A stretch of DNA of 13,178 nucleotides. Origin: Patescibacteria group bacterium (GTDB lineage: Bacteria; Patescibacteriota; Minisyncoccia; Phycocordibacterales; Phycocordibacteraceae). A model generated the notes under the pieces. The model saw only the letters and a program-made list of their open reading frames with translations. It did no database searches and was not told the origin of the DNA. Positions 12,318 through 13,178 of the stretch are shown piece after piece (position 1 is the first letter of the stretch; each line of letters begins with the position of its first letter). Location: assembly GCA_004296925.1 (NCBI GenBank), contig SCVI01000041.1, positions 1 to 13,178 on the forward strand, written 5' to 3'. A program made the position numbers and the translations under genes.

Positions 12318-13178
12318 ATGAAGTTGTTAGAAATTTTTGAGGAAGAAATTTCAAACGAAAGCACAAATTATTTTATTTTGGATTCCGGGCAGCATCAAAG
12401 AGATGTTGATTTTGAGTCGTACGAGTGGAAGACTTCAATTAATAATCGATTGTCCGTCGGAGACCTCTTTATATACAGAAGGCCTCAAAAAATGAGTGCT
12501 CGGAAAGAGTTCATGTTTTTCGGTGTCGGCAAAGTTGGAACCATATCAGGTAACGATCACGTTGAGGCGACGATTAAAAAACCTCATCCGTTCGTAAATC
12601 CAATACTCCAGTCAGATGTCGCAGATTTTAAGTGGACATGGAAAGAGAGGGGAAATTCCTGGGAACACTTTTGGAACCAATACGGAATTAATCAAATCTC
12701 GAGAGAAGATTTTTTAAACCTTTTAGAAATGGCCAACGAAGATTACGATGCAGACTATGACGGAGAAGCTGTAAGGGCTGATTCACAAATTGCAGACCAG
12801 GATTACTCAGTCGAAGACTCAAGGGCGTTTTCGCCTTCTAGGCCTTGGCAAGCTGCCTGGTCTCGTCGTGTTAAAGATGCTTACGGATATCAATGTGCAG
12901 TATGCGACCTCGCCCTGCCCATTTTTTTAGTTGGTTCGCATATTATTCCTGTGAAAGATAAAGAGCACGTAAACAAGAGAAAAGATCCCGCGAATGGGAT
13001 TTGCCTTTGTACGATCCACGACAAAGCCTTCGACGAAGGGTATTTCACCATTAGTGATGAGTATAAAATCGTTCTCTCGGACCAAGCTAAAATAGATAGT
13101 GTTCTTTGGGGTTACCTTGAACGGTTTCAGGGTAAATTAGTTCGGAGACCAAATAAATTTAAACCAGATCGGAAGAGC
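12318..13178 (+). CDS. HNH endonuclease with unknown N-terminal domain, truncated at contig end
   Basis: An open frame of 287 codons runs off the window without a stop. The C-terminal part is an HNH nuclease: WQAAWSRRVKDAYGYQCAVC (177-196) with CAVC knuckle (193-196), SHIIPVKD (His208), RKDPANGICLC (Asn226, Cys231) and IHDKAFDEGYFTI (His234), as in restriction-type HNH proteins. The N-terminal ~130 residues (SVGDLFIYRRP, FFGVGKVGTI, EATIKKPHPFVNPI, YGINQIS) look like a small beta-barrel of PUA/EVE type, which in other proteins reads modified bases; this is an inference. An acidic linker (140-170) joins the domains. The last 13 bases are sequencing adapter, so true coding ends by about 13165 and the final four to five residues are artefact. 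A -10 TATAAT 7 nt upstream supports the ATG. Likely role: restriction of modified foreign DNA. Confidence 0.82.
   Translation, partial: MKLLEIFEEEISNESTNYFILDSGQHQRDVDFESYEWKTSINNRLSVGDLFIYRRPQKMSARKEFMFFGVGKVGTISGNDHVEATIKKPHPFVNPILQSDVADFKWTWKERGNSWEHFWNQYGINQISREDFLNLLEMANEDYDADYDGEAVRADSQIADQDYSVEDSRAFSPSRPWQAAWSRRVKDAYGYQCAVCDLALPIFLVGSHIIPVKDKEHVNKRKDPANGICLCTIHDKAFDEGYFTISDEYKIVLSDQAKIDSVLWGYLERFQGKLVRRPNKFKPDRKS
13166..13178 (+). other. Illumina adapter remnant at contig end
   Basis: AGATCGGAAGAGC is exactly the common start of the Illumina TruSeq adapter and forms the last 13 bases of the window. It is almost certainly unremoved adapter, not genome. Confidence 0.93.

Overview
The window looks like one end of a contig from a bacterium with a compact, streamlined genome, most likely a member of the Candidate Phyla Radiation (Patescibacteria, Parcubacteria-like). 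This rests on very tight gene packing with overlapping stop/start codons, a short DnaX without its zinc module or C-terminal tau domains, few Shine-Dalgarno sites, apparent leaderless starts and many small lineage-specific proteins. The taxonomic call is an inference; no 16S rRNA gene is present.

Region 1 (1-7351) is a pyrimidine cluster. On the + strand lie carA (3' end only), carB, pyrE, pyrD and pyrB, almost all overlapping or separated by a few bases. pyrC follows on the - strand, convergent with pyrB. Region 2 (7351-10138, +) is a second tightly coupled run: a four-cysteine zinc-ribbon protein, a divergent GTP cyclohydrolase II-like protein, pyrF, a guanylate kinase-like protein and a second zinc-ribbon paralogue. 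Together the two runs encode every step from glutamine and bicarbonate to UMP, which is notable because many CPR genomes lack de novo nucleotide synthesis.

Region 3 (10165-11708, +) holds two small unknown genes and dnaX (gamma-only clamp-loader ATPase). Region 4 (11780-12317) has a tRNA-Gln(UUG) gene, its terminator, and about 450 bp of non-coding DNA packed with inverted repeats, in which the 3' tail of the tRNA recurs twice at spacings of about 215-229 bp. Region 5 (12318 to the end) is a truncated HNH endonuclease gene with an unfamiliar N-terminal domain, possibly a modification-dependent restriction enzyme. The last 13 bases are the Illumina adapter sequence, so the contig ends in a sequencing artefact.

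The most interesting items are the palindrome-rich tRNA-tail repeats, the RibA-like protein in a pyrimidine locus with a changed active site, the paired zinc-ribbon proteins flanking it, -10 promoter elements placed about 7 nt before start codons (leaderless transcription), and the HNH protein.
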